A stretch of 64,000 nt of DNA from Thermoleptolyngbya sichuanensis A183. Lineage in GTDB: Bacteria > Cyanobacteriota > Cyanobacteriia > Elainellales > Elainellaceae. Shown here piece by piece: positions 10,394 to 18,610 of this stretch. A model generated the notes under the pieces. That model was given only the letters and a program-made list of their open reading frames with translations. It made no database searches and was not told where the DNA came from. Numbering within the stretch: the first letter of the stretch is position 1; each line of letters starts with the position of its first letter. Made by a program: the position numbers and the translations under genes. The stretch lies in contig NZ_CP053661.1 of NCBI RefSeq assembly GCF_013177315.1, positions 4,154,001 to 4,218,000 of the forward strand, written 5' to 3'.

Positions 10394-11162
10394 GTAGCGT
10401 CTTAATCCTTGCGTCTAGTCCTGGGAGGGGTAGGGTGCAACGTTGCCCGGTCGAAGCCCGCTTCGGCGTTCCAAGCAAAACGCCCGGTTGCGGCGGCAAA
10501 CACGACCGAACGCTGTTAATGATAGTCCTCAAGCCTGATTAGCGGTCATTTCGTTCTGCATCTTGCGTCAACCGCATCGTGAAACGGGTTTGCAGTTTAG
10601 GAACCTGCTCATGACCCGGAGACGGCATCCGCAGTATAGCGCTGGCGATGGCTACAGCCTATACAAGCCCTGAAGCAACTCTGATTCGAACCCATACGAT
10701 GGATACGCAACTGCTGACGGGCGATCGCTGCGGCTGCGGCTGCGACCTATGCAACGGCTTGCCAATCCAGTCCGGTTGCCAGTCCACTCAGGCTGCCCAC
10801 GCTGCTCTAGAGATTCCAGACATTTTATTCCAGCTATTCCAGACATTTTGCAGACTGGGTGCAAAACGGGCCGTCAGACTAAGAGCGCAACCTTAAGAGC
10901 GCAACCCTAAAAGCGCGATCGCCCCTGACATAAAACGTTCACTTGATAGCCGCCAGAATAGCCCAAGCCTAACAATCCCAGGCGTTCACCCAAGATGCTC
11001 AGCGCCAACATCACCCAACGCAGGGCGAGGAAAGCGTTGGCGCTTCAAACATACGCTCGCTCAGGTAGAGAACAGATGCAAACGTGGAAACTCCGTTGTT
11101 TTCCACATTCCACCTATTGTATTTATACTTTCCTATCAAGTCGCATGTGTCAAACAAATTTC
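10394..11162. other. Long spacer between rnr and phoU
   Basis: About 770 bp without a credible gene. It holds the upstream region of rnr, a partial repeat AAGAGCGCAACC twice at 10881-10906, HIP1 sites, and scattered GC-rich inverted sequences. Small open frames here lack ribosome sites and look like noise. Confidence 0.5.
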
Positions 11163-11253
11163 GGGTGCTGGTTTTGGGCGCTGGTTTTGGGTGCTGGTCT
11201 TGGGTACTGGTTCTGGGCGCTAATCTTGGGCGCTAGTCTTGGGCGCTGCTCGA
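11163..11253. repeat. Seven tandem 13-bp repeats
   Basis: The unit GGGYGCTGGTTTT is repeated seven times in exact 13-bp register with a few substitutions, ending about 25 bp beyond the stop of phoU. The unit is not a multiple of three, so it is not a protein repeat. It may be slippage product, or may affect 3' ends of phoU mRNA. Confidence 0.85.
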
Positions 11254-11278
11254 TCCAGCAATCCTGCGGTTTGGGCAT

Positions 11279-11932
11279 TCAGCGTTTTCCCGTCACCACA
11301 TAGGCGACCCGCTTGCCAATATTGGTCGCATGATCCGCCATTCGCTCCAGATAGCGGATCGCCAGCACCATTAGTACGTAGGGTTCAATCACGCCCTGCA
11401 CATTGGTTTGGTGCGCCAGCAGGTCGTACACCTCTTCATAGTCAGAATCCACCGCATCATCTCGATGCTTTACATCCAGCCCAGATTCAGCATCCAGGTT
11501 CGACAACGCCGCCAGACTCATGGCCAGCATGGCTCGCGCCCGGTCGGACATGATCTGGATTTGCCCCATACAGGGATGGGTTGGATAGGGAAATAGCTTG
11601 ACGGCCACCTCACCCAAATCTTTGGCATAGTCGCCGATGCGCTCTAAATCTCGCACCAACTGCATCAGCGCACTCAGCAACCGCAGGTCTTGCGTGACAG
11701 GCGACTGGAGCGCCATCAGCTTGACACAATCCTGCTCGATCTGTCGATAAAACTGGTCGATTTGCTTGTCTTGAATGGCGATCTGCCGAGCGGCGTCCAG
11801 ATCGCGCTCAAACATCGCCTTTCGGGCTAGCAGACAGGAATGCTCTACCAGTGCGCCCATGCGAAGTACGTCGCGCTGTAGCCCACGGATCTGCCGTTCA
11901 AAATTTGCTCGCGTTGTTCTTGAAACATCCAA
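11279..11932 (-). CDS. phoU: PhoU-type phosphate signalling regulator
   Basis: A 217-residue, all-helical cytoplasmic protein with two PhoU three-helix bundles (about 15-105 and 120-210). In the Pst/PhoR system PhoU couples phosphate transport status to the sensor kinase. Recognisable repeats include L-V-R-D-L-E-R-I-G-D-Y-A-K-D in the first half and R-Y-L-E-R-M-A-D-H-A-T-N-I in the second, which carry the metal-binding E/D-x-x-x-D pattern. The start is a TTG at 11932; a different start a few codons away is possible. No pst transporter genes lie beside it, and the only phosphate-binding-like protein in the window is 25 kb away. Confidence 0.9.
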   Translation of the reverse strand: MDVSRTTRANFERQIRGLQRDVLRMGALVEHSCLLARKAMFERDLDAARQIAIQDKQIDQFYRQIEQDCVKLMALQSPVTQDLRLLSALMQLVRDLERIGDYAKDLGEVAVKLFPYPTHPCMGQIQIMSDRARAMLAMSLAALSNLDAESGLDVKHRDDAVDSDYEEVYDLLAHQTNVQGVIEPYVLMVLAIRYLERMADHATNIGKRVAYVVTGKR

Positions 11933-11950
11933 GGGTGTAAACCAACCTTT

Positions 11951-12000
11951 AATCGGCGAATACTAATAATCGGCGAATACTAAGTAATCGGCGAGTACTA
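11951..12000. repeat. Three 15-bp direct repeats just upstream of phoU
   Basis: AATCGGCGAATACTA occurs at 11951-11965 and 11968-11982, and with one change at 11986-12000. The spacing is 17-18 bp. They sit directly before the phoU start and do not resemble the cyanobacterial Pho box (repeats of CTTAACCT). Regulatory role unproven. Confidence 0.75.
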
Positions 12001-12186
12001 AGCCAACCGCGCTTTCCCATATGGAGAGTCTGCTTGCAGTAGACTCAGTATAGCTATCTTTGCCAGTTCTGCCAGTTTAGTAGCGCACCAGCCCTGCGTT
12101 GCAGTTGCCCCCTGTTCACTGCTTGACCACTCCAGCCTTTATGGATTAAGGCTTTGAGGCAACTGTAAACAGCCTATTACACCTTT

Positions 12187-12276
12187 AGGACTTACGCAGT
12201 TGGACGATTTCTCGCGGGCGCAGCCCGCGAGAAATCGTCCAAAACCCAGAAAGTACATCACAAGTGCGTAAGTCCT
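12187..12276 (+). mobile_element. MITE-like element family A, copy 2 (best-preserved)
   Basis: A 90-bp element begins AGGACTTACGCAGTTG and ends CAAGTGCGTAAGTCCT (terminal inverted repeats with one mismatch). Inside, a 20-bp perfect stem (12200-12219 with 12223-12242) has a 3-base loop. It has no coding capacity. Confidence 0.9.
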
Positions 12277-12717
12277 GACCTTGCTACACGGCTACACGTT
12301 GTAGCTTGGAGAAACTGACCTGTTCGGCGGATGGGGGAGCGATAGAAGAGAAACAGGGGGCGATCGCCTCCGAAACTTCCTCCAACCTTCAGCCAACTGC
12401 CAAGTTACACCCAGCGTAACCCCTGTATCGGCTGTCATGCCAGCGGCAGCCCTTTCAGGCACTTTTTCGGGCAGCCCTTTCAGGCGATTTGGGCTTCTTT
12501 TTCTTGATCGCTTGGAAAACGCGAGGACTAGCAGGAGCCGACTCGCAGGGTCAGGGTCTATGTATTTCTATGTATTAATATGTACTAAATCAATACGTAT
12601 TAAGGAGTGCGATAGGCGGTTAACCTATGAATCAGATGAGCTAATTTCACAAAACTTCATTCTTGCGGCTAGGTGGCTTATACTACCGAAGGATACTTAT
12701 CGAGGAGTGAATGTATC
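12277..12717. other. Upstream region of crtR
   Basis: The spacer contains HIP1 sites, a direct repeat GCAGCCCTTTCAGGC (about 12447 and 12472), and an A+T-rich stretch 12559-12603 with the palindrome AATACGTATT (12592-12601), the likeliest promoter area. An ORF overlapping it (12437-12742) has no homology-like features. Confidence 0.4.
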
Positions 12718-13734
12718 ATGTCGGAGGCCGTTAAGCCCCTGACAATCGCGACCGTCCCGAGAGAGCTTCTCGGCCCACCCGGCAAATTCAACCCAACCCT
12801 GCTCATCTTTTTGCTTGCAGTGGCTTTGGCAACGCTTTCGGTTTGTGGGTATTGGCGCTGGCATTGGTTGGGGTGGGTGTGCTTTGTGCTTAATGTTGTA
12901 GCGCTGCACCTAGTGGGAACCGTGATTCACGATGCATCGCACAACGTCGCGCATCGAAATCGCGTGATGAATGCGGTGCTGGGTCATGGCAGTGCGCTCA
13001 TGCTGGGGTTCTCGTTCCCGGTTTTTACGCGAGTGCACATGCAGCATCACGCAAACGTGAATGACCCAGAGAATGACCCCGACCATTTCGTGTCTACGGG
13101 TGGACCACTGTGGCTGATTGCTGCACGATTCTTCTATCACGAGATTTTCTTCTTCAAGCGGAAGCTCTGGCGCAAGTACGAGCTTCTGGAATGGTTTCTA
13201 GCCCGCCTCACGGTTGCGCTGCTGATCTATTACGCGGTGCAGTATGGGTTTCTGAGCTACTTGATGAACTTCTGGTTTTCTCCGGCGCTGGTCGTGGGGC
13301 TTGCTCTGGGGCTGTTCTTTGACTATCTACCCCACCGTCCGTTCCAGGAGCGCAACCGCTGGAAAAATGCGCGGGTTTATCCTGGGGCGCTGCTGAACGT
13401 GCTGATCATGGGTCAGAACTATCACCTGATTCATCACCTCTGGCCATCTATCCCCTGGTATAATTACCAAGCGGCGTATTATGCGACCCGGCCGCTGCTG
13501 GATGCGAAGGGCTGTCACCAGTCCCTTGGGCTGCTCAAGGTGAAGGATTTTCTAAACTTTGTCTACGATCTGTTTCTGGGCATTCGCTTTCATCATGGGG
13601 CTGCCCATGCTAGCGAGGCTCCTAAGGCTCCTGAAAGCGGAGGAGCCATATTGGCCGACTCCGCTCAGGATCGGGGGCTAAGTGAAGGGGAGGATCTTTC
13701 GGAAAGTCTGCCCCTGGCCACAACGCCCCGCTAG
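12718..13734 (+). CDS. crtR: Beta-carotene hydroxylase, CrtR type
   Basis: A 338-residue integral membrane di-iron hydroxylase of the fatty-acid-desaturase superfamily. CrtR adds hydroxyl groups to beta-ionone rings to make zeaxanthin and related xanthophylls. The histidine clusters are all present: HDASH (71-75) with H79, HMQHH (107-111) and HLIHH (236-240). Hydrophobic helices lie at about 27-44, 51-70, 162-180 and 187-205. The ATG at 12718 is preceded by GAGGAG at 12702-12707; an upstream in-frame GTG at 12673 lacks a ribosome site. The last ~45 residues are Pro/Ser/Glu-rich and probably disordered. Confidence 0.9.
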   Translation: MSEAVKPLTIATVPRELLGPPGKFNPTLLIFLLAVALATLSVCGYWRWHWLGWVCFVLNVVALHLVGTVIHDASHNVAHRNRVMNAVLGHGSALMLGFSFPVFTRVHMQHHANVNDPENDPDHFVSTGGPLWLIAARFFYHEIFFFKRKLWRKYELLEWFLARLTVALLIYYAVQYGFLSYLMNFWFSPALVVGLALGLFFDYLPHRPFQERNRWKNARVYPGALLNVLIMGQNYHLIHHLWPSIPWYNYQAAYYATRPLLDAKGCHQSLGLLKVKDFLNFVYDLFLGIRFHHGAAHASEAPKAPESGGAILADSAQDRGLSEGEDLSESLPLATTPR

Positions 13735-13836
13735 CTTGTTGGATGTTGGCAAAGCTGGCAATGCTCGAAGGATAATTTGGGAATAGGGGCGGGTAGCGTG
13801 GTTCGCCGCCCATTCCTACGTTTTTAGGACGCTTTT

Positions 13837-14042
13837 AACGTGAGTTTCGGATAAGAAATTGCCGAAACCCTTGTTTTCTAATAGTTCTGTATATTGCAAC
13901 CGATCGAGGCTCTGTCAATAAGCGGCATAATTGAGAAAATTCTCAGCTATGAGCCTTATTGAGAAGATTGAAAACATAGGCAACGAGCTAAGGCTCCTTT
14001 CCAGTCAGGTTTGGGGCGTTTTCCTTAACCGAAACTCACGTT
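13837..14042. mobile_element. MITE-like element family C (206 bp, single copy)
   Basis: AACGTGAGTTTCGG at 13837-13850 is exactly inverted at 14029-14042. Extending inward gives 19-bp repeats with one mismatch. TTTT flanks both ends. A second, internal palindrome (TCAATAAG 13915-13922 with CTTATTGA 13955-13962) lies inside. There is no transposase gene. A non-autonomous insertion is the simplest reading. Confidence 0.75.
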
Positions 14043-14151
14043 TTTTAGGACTACCCTGAACTGTTAGGCAGAGCCGTAACGCACTGCTCCGTTGGGTTTT
14101 GATGCGCTACCTGGCGCTAACCCATTTCCGCTAGACTGCTTGCACGTTTGT

Positions 14152-15855
14152 CTAGAGGCGCGGGTTGGTTTGGAGCAACTGCTGGAGATCGCTGGCGGAG
14201 AGCGGTGGTCTGAAGCGATTTCCCTGGGCTGCGTAGCAGCCGATTTGCCGCAACAGGCTAAGCTGAGCGTCGGTTTCTACTCCTTCGGCGATCGCCCGCG
14301 TTTGGAGAGACTGGGCGATCGCCACAATCGCTTTTGCAATCGACAGCGCATCCTCGTCTTCTCCCAAATCGGCTACAAAGGTGCGGTCGATTTTCACGCA
14401 GTCGAGGGGCAGTTGTCGTAGATGGTAAAGCGAGGAATAGCCTGTGCCAAAGTCATCCAGGGCCAGTTGCACCCCTAGCTGCTGAAGCTGCTGCATGGTT
14501 TTTCCATCAACGCCCCGATTTTCGTGCAGCGTTGCCTCGGTGATGTCCAGCACCAAGAGATGCGGGTCGAACCCGGTTTGTGCCGTCGCCTGGGCGATCG
14601 CCTTTGGCAGGTCGAGCTTGCGAAACTGACGCGCCGACAGGTTGATCGACAGCTTCATGCCAGGATGCCCGGCCTCTTTCCACCGCACAGCGGACGCGCA
14701 GGCTGTCTTCAGCACCCACTCGCCAATTTTCACGATCCAGTCTGTTTCTTCTGCGACCGCCAAAAATTGGGCAGGATGCACCATGCCCACGTCGGGATGC
14801 TGCCAGCGTATCAGCGCCTCTGCCCCGATGATGCGCCCGCTAATCAAGTTGACCTGGGGCTGGTACAGCAGGCGCAGTTCGTCTTGCTCGATCGCCTGTT
14901 CAATATGCTGGAGTACCCAGATTCGCTGGCTGTTCCAGGCATCGACTTCCAGGCTATAGAACTGATAGCGGCCGGGCTGCCGATGGGCGGTTTGCAGGGC
15001 TTGGCGGGCATGTTCCATCACTTCGCTGGCGGTGGCTCCGTTGTCGGGGGCGAGGGCGATGCCAGCGCAAAGCTGGGGTTGCAAGGTGTCGTTGTCGATT
15101 AGGCAGGGTTCGTTCAGGCTGCTGAGCAGGGTTTGGGCTAGCGTGGCAGCATCGCGGCGGTGAGCAACAGCCTGAAACACGCCAAAGGTGTTGCTGTTGA
15201 GTCGGGCGATCGCCTCTTCTGGGGAAATCGCCTCACGCAGGCGGTCTGCTGTCGCTGCGGCCAGGGATTCTGTCATCGCTCCGTCCAGCGGTGTACCGTC
15301 GGGCATACTGGCGTTGAGTTTGAGCAGCAGCAGCGCCACCAGCCCATCCGCCGATTCCAGATGCTCCTGAAGATGATGGTGAAACAGGATGCGGTTGGCC
15401 AGTTGGGTGGTGGGGTCGCGGTAGGCAATTTGGTTGAGCCGATCAACAGCCTGCTTCATTTCCTGGATGTAGGGCTGAATGATGCTGGCGTGTTTGCTCA
15501 GCCGAGTGGCGATCGCCTCCATCAGTTCTTGCCGGGTAAAGGGCTTGGTGAGATAGTCGTCTGCGCCCATCGCCATGCCCTGGCGGATATCCTGACGGTC
15601 TGCCTTGGCCGTAAGAAAGATAAACGGAATGCCAGCCGTTGCTGGATTTTGCTGGAGCTGGGTCAGCACTTCATAGCCGTCGCAGCCGGGCATCATGATG
15701 TCACACAGGATTAGGTCTGGCCGGTGTCCTTGGGCGAGACTTAGCCCGGTTTGCCCTTCTGGAGCGGCGATCGCCTCGTAATTTTCTGCGCTCAGCATCT
15801 TTAGGAGCGCAGTGCGAATGGTTAAGTCATCCTCGATGACCAAAATCTTTGCCAT
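14152..15855 (-). CDS. Response regulator with degenerate GGDEF and EAL (c-di-GMP phosphodiesterase) domains
   Basis: A 567-residue cytoplasmic protein. Residues 1-120 are a CheY-like receiver with phospho-acceptor Asp52, acid pair E8/D9/D10 and K104. Residues ~145-300 are GGDEF-like, but the signature position reads N-S-N-T-F (221-225 region) so it should not make c-di-GMP. Residues ~315-567 form an EAL domain with E346-A347-L348, N405, E440, D467-D468, K488 and E524, the residues expected for metal binding and catalysis. It is therefore predicted to hydrolyse c-di-GMP under phosphorylation control. Loop 6-end Q-G-N-R-F-R-P-P departs slightly from the usual Q-G-Y-x-F. It is transcribed alone, toward family C element. 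Confidence 0.9.
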   Translation of the reverse strand: MAKILVIEDDLTIRTALLKMLSAENYEAIAAPEGQTGLSLAQGHRPDLILCDIMMPGCDGYEVLTQLQQNPATAGIPFIFLTAKADRQDIRQGMAMGADDYLTKPFTRQELMEAIATRLSKHASIIQPYIQEMKQAVDRLNQIAYRDPTTQLANRILFHHHLQEHLESADGLVALLLLKLNASMPDGTPLDGAMTESLAAATADRLREAISPEEAIARLNSNTFGVFQAVAHRRDAATLAQTLLSSLNEPCLIDNDTLQPQLCAGIALAPDNGATASEVMEHARQALQTAHRQPGRYQFYSLEVDAWNSQRIWVLQHIEQAIEQDELRLLYQPQVNLISGRIIGAEALIRWQHPDVGMVHPAQFLAVAEETDWIVKIGEWVLKTACASAVRWKEAGHPGMKLSINLSARQFRKLDLPKAIAQATAQTGFDPHLLVLDITEATLHENRGVDGKTMQQLQQLGVQLALDDFGTGYSSLYHLRQLPLDCVKIDRTFVADLGEDEDALSIAKAIVAIAQSLQTRAIAEGVETDAQLSLLRQIGCYAAQGNRFRPPLSASDLQQLLQTNPRL

Positions 15856-16238
15856 AACTGAACCGAAGGGCCTAAGTGAATGAGTGGGGTATGTTGTAGG
15901 TTGCTGCGAGTGGGTGACTGCGAGTGGATTCCTGCGAGTGGATTACTGGAGATGCACACTGGATGGGTTTGTGTCCAATCGGCTGCTGCCTGTGCCGAAA
16001 GCGGTGTCACAGCCTCGGCCCATGCAAAATGCTTGAACCGTGCAAGTGTTTTAGAGCAAATGTTCAGACCAACAGACTCGAACTAGAGCGATCGCCCGGT
16101 GATTGCCCCGGTGATTGCCCCGAATGATTGCCCCGGTGATTGCCCGATTTACCCCGATCGGCGATCGCCCCAGTTTGGAGATTCAGCCCTGCTGAGAACG
16201 GATTCATGGGTTACAGGCAGATTCAGATTTGCCCTTTA
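15856..16238. other. Spacer with short GATTGCCCC repeats
   Basis: Upstream region of the EAL regulator. It holds repeats of TGCGAGTGG (about 15905-15950) and four copies of GGTGATTGCCCC-like units at 16096-16146. No gene is supported. Confidence 0.5.
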
Positions 16239-16403
16239 AGAGGGTGTTTGAAAAGGTATCGCCTGTAATGTTAAGCACTCAGAGATTCCCCCTAGCCCCC
16301 CTTAAAAAGGGGAGAAACCGCCTTAAAGTCCCCCTTTTTAAGGGGGATTTAGGGGGATCTTGCACGCTTTGCTACAAACAGTAGGACTTTTCAAACATCC
16401 TCT
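16239..16403. mobile_element. MITE-like element family D (165 bp)
   Basis: AGAGGGTGTTTGAAAAG (16239-16255) is inverted as CTTTTCAAACATCCTCT (16387-16403), 16 of 17 matching. The centre (16283-16360) is a large imperfect palindrome of C-rich and G-rich arms around TTAAAAAGGGG. No coding capacity. It lies 130 bp past the 3' end of the histidine kinase gene. Confidence 0.85.
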
Positions 16404-16535
16404 AAGACTTCAATTCATGCTGAATGTTTAAGCATTCAGCGGTAGAAAACCAAATGTTAAATAAAGGTTAAAATTGTTAACCAAGTGTGGACTCAGACTC
16501 TCTCAGGATGCCCAAATTCCAGGCTTTTTAACGCT

Positions 16536-17708
16536 CTATCTGCTGGATTGCAGTGTTTTGTGAAAGGGCAGCGCGATCGCCACTCGAAGTCCTCCCTCAG
16601 GCAGATTTTCAAAGCTGATTTCGCCGCCGCACAAGTCCAGACATCGCTTGGCGATCGCCAGCCCCAGCCCAGTGCCAGGAGTCGTGCCGACGTTGCTGCC
16701 CCGATAGAACAGGTCACACAGTCGGGGTGGGTCTTGTGGGTCTAGCCCAATGCCCTCGTCCCGGACGGAAAACTGTATACCTCCGGGGCGATCGCGCATC
16801 TCTAGCGTAATCTGGCTATGGGCAGGAGAATATTTGACCGCGTTCGACAGCACATTGAGCAACACCTGTTGCAAGAGCGCCTGATCGAGATAAACCTTGT
16901 GCTGGGTCAGGTGATTGATCAGTTCCCAGCGATGGTTGCGGCCGCTGGTGGTTTGACATTCGTTCACCAGCGCCTCACAAAAAGCTACCGGATCAAACCA
17001 GGTGGGTGCAGGTTGCAGGTCGGTGGTATCCGCCCGATCTAGCAGCAGGATGTCGTCTAGCATTTGCGTCATCCGATGCACGGTTACCTGAATCAGCCGC
17101 AGTTGCTCTAGCCGATCGTCCTCCGTCCAGTGGCGACCGTAGTGTTCCAGCATTTCCGCCGCCGTCAGAATCGCCGTCAGCGGCGTGCGAAATTCGTGGG
17201 AGGTCATGGTGACAAAGTGCGATCGCAGTTCGCTGAGTTCTCGCTCTTTTTGCAGCGTTCTCAGCAGTTCGGTTTCCAGGCGTTTGCGATCGCTCGTCTC
17301 CCGCTGAATCGCAATCCAGTGGGTATACCAGCCATTGGCATTGGCCACAGGCACCAGACTCATTTCAACCCAAAATTCGCTGCCGTCTTTGCGATAGTTC
17401 AGCAGTTCCACCAAAGAGGGCTGCCATCGCCGCAGCGAGTCCTTTAAGCGATCAAGGGCAGCCCGATCGGTCTTGGGCCCCTGTAGAATACGCGGTGTTT
17501 TGCCAATCACCTCCTCAGGCCGATAGCCCGTCATGCGGCAAAAGGCATCGTTAACGAATATAATTTGCGGGCCGGGCGCATCCAGCGGTTCCGCGTTGGT
17601 AATCACGATCGAGTCGTTGGCATGAAGCACCACCGATTGCAGCAGGTTGCACTGCGTATCGGGATCTTGCAGCGTCTGCAAGAAAGCGTCTGGTAAATCA
17701 GTTTTCAC
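16536..17708 (-). CDS. Sensor histidine kinase with LOV-like PAS domain lacking the photoactive Cys
   Basis: A 390-residue soluble kinase. Residues ~20-145 form a PAS domain that follows the LOV pattern closely: V-N-D-A-F-C-R-M-T-G-Y, then G-K-T-P-R-I-L-Q-G where photoactive LOV domains have G-x-N-C-R-F-L-Q, then L-L-N-Y-R-K-D-G-S-E-F-W. The adduct-forming Cys is replaced by Pro. A HisKA domain with H171 in S-H-E-F-R-T-P-L and a HATPase domain (N-box near residue 288, D-E-G-I-G and G-T-G-L-G-L) follow, ending near 383. No transmembrane segment. The EAL response regulator lies 680 bp downstream on the same strand and could be its partner, but this is inference. Confidence 0.88.
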   Translation of the reverse strand: MKTDLPDAFLQTLQDPDTQCNLLQSVVLHANDSIVITNAEPLDAPGPQIIFVNDAFCRMTGYRPEEVIGKTPRILQGPKTDRAALDRLKDSLRRWQPSLVELLNYRKDGSEFWVEMSLVPVANANGWYTHWIAIQRETSDRKRLETELLRTLQKERELSELRSHFVTMTSHEFRTPLTAILTAAEMLEHYGRHWTEDDRLEQLRLIQVTVHRMTQMLDDILLLDRADTTDLQPAPTWFDPVAFCEALVNECQTTSGRNHRWELINHLTQHKVYLDQALLQQVLLNVLSNAVKYSPAHSQITLEMRDRPGGIQFSVRDEGIGLDPQDPPRLCDLFYRGSNVGTTPGTGLGLAIAKRCLDLCGGEISFENLPEGGLRVAIALPFHKTLQSSR

Positions 17709-17932
17709 AGGGAACCGTCCGAAAAATTAGGGTATGGCGCTAGCTACCTTGGGACATGGTTGTGGGATGGTCGTGCAGCCCAAAACAACACCTTGTCCTT
17801 ATAAAAGTGACTATGGCTATAACTATTAGCATTCCCCAGAGATTACCAAAATCAGTACTTGGCAACCAAATGAAAGATTTCGTTTAACAAGGTTTGCGAT
17901 CGCCCTGTTGAACTCGCTCAAACACTTGACGC

Positions 17933-18409
17933 TTAAACACTGGACATAGAAGACGAGTAGGGCTGTCCGTCTTTGTGGAAAAAGATCCAGCCCGCGTCCC
18001 CCGCAGCGGCGACCAAATCATCGTCGGGATAGGTAACCTGGTCATCTGGCGTGCGATCGCCCACTTCGAGATACGTTGCCAGGGCCGCCGAGCGGTTCAC
18101 CAGATGATGTCCGTTTGCCTCACCTGCGGGAAAACCCGCCGCCATTCCTGCCTTCAGCACTTGTTCGCCTGCATTGGTAATCAGCACCACTTCGCCTGTC
18201 AGCACGTAGATAAACTCATCCTGGCGCTGATGCCAGTGGCGCAACGCCGACATTGCTCCTGGCTCCAGTGCTACCCAGTTCACCCCAAAGTTCTTTAGCC
18301 CCGCCGCATCTCCCAGGCGACGCTTGCTGCGGCCTGCCAACCGCGCCTTAAATGGTTCTGGATAGACGGTTCCAGTTTTTGCAGGAACCTGCTCAGGGTC
18401 GATGTGCAT
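17933..18409 (-). CDS. Cupin-domain protein
   Basis: A 158-residue protein when started at the ATG 18409; an upstream in-frame ATG (18484) would add a low-complexity Asn/Ala/Ser extension and is less likely. The cupin barrel covers about residues 35-125, with R-H-W-H-Q-R-Q-D-E-F-I-Y-V-L-x-G giving the His/His/Glu metal ligands and P-A-G-E-A-N-G-H-H the second motif. Similar small cupins are annotated as sugar-binding or transcription-linked proteins, but substrate cannot be told. It is a single gene next to the iron cluster. Confidence 0.75.
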   Translation of the reverse strand: MHIDPEQVPAKTGTVYPEPFKARLAGRSKRRLGDAAGLKNFGVNWVALEPGAMSALRHWHQRQDEFIYVLTGEVVLITNAGEQVLKAGMAAGFPAGEANGHHLVNRSAALATYLEVGDRTPDDQVTYPDDDLVAAAGDAGWIFFHKDGQPYSSSMSSV

Positions 18410-18610
18410 AGATGCAGAGTTAGACGCAGGGTTAGATGCAGGGTTGAGTTGAGGTGATGTGGAAAGATTGGAAAGCCCAGACACTCCTCAGGCAAGGACT
18501 GAAAAGTATCTGGGGATGTGGAGCATGAGTAGCAAGGCTCATGCAAGAGAGGAAGGTGCCCTTATACTGCCTGTCTTGCGACAAAGGTGGAATCACCCGA
18601 AGGGAGGATT

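Noticed and set aside
10680-10692. GATTCGAACCC, resembling a tRNA T-arm on the minus strand
   Set aside because: The flanking bases do not form a T-stem, and no acceptor, anticodon or D arms can be drawn.
10995-11303. Open frame translating the 13-bp repeats into a Trp/Leu/Gly-rich hydrophobic peptide
   Set aside because: The repeat period is not a multiple of three and the frame ends inside phoU on the other strand; no start signal.
12618-12632. GGTTAACCT near crtR as a possible Pho box
   Set aside because: A Pho box needs two or three spaced copies of the 8-mer; only one is present.
12437-12742. Open frame overlapping the crtR start
   Set aside because: It overlaps the ribosome site and first codons of crtR and translates direct-repeat DNA.
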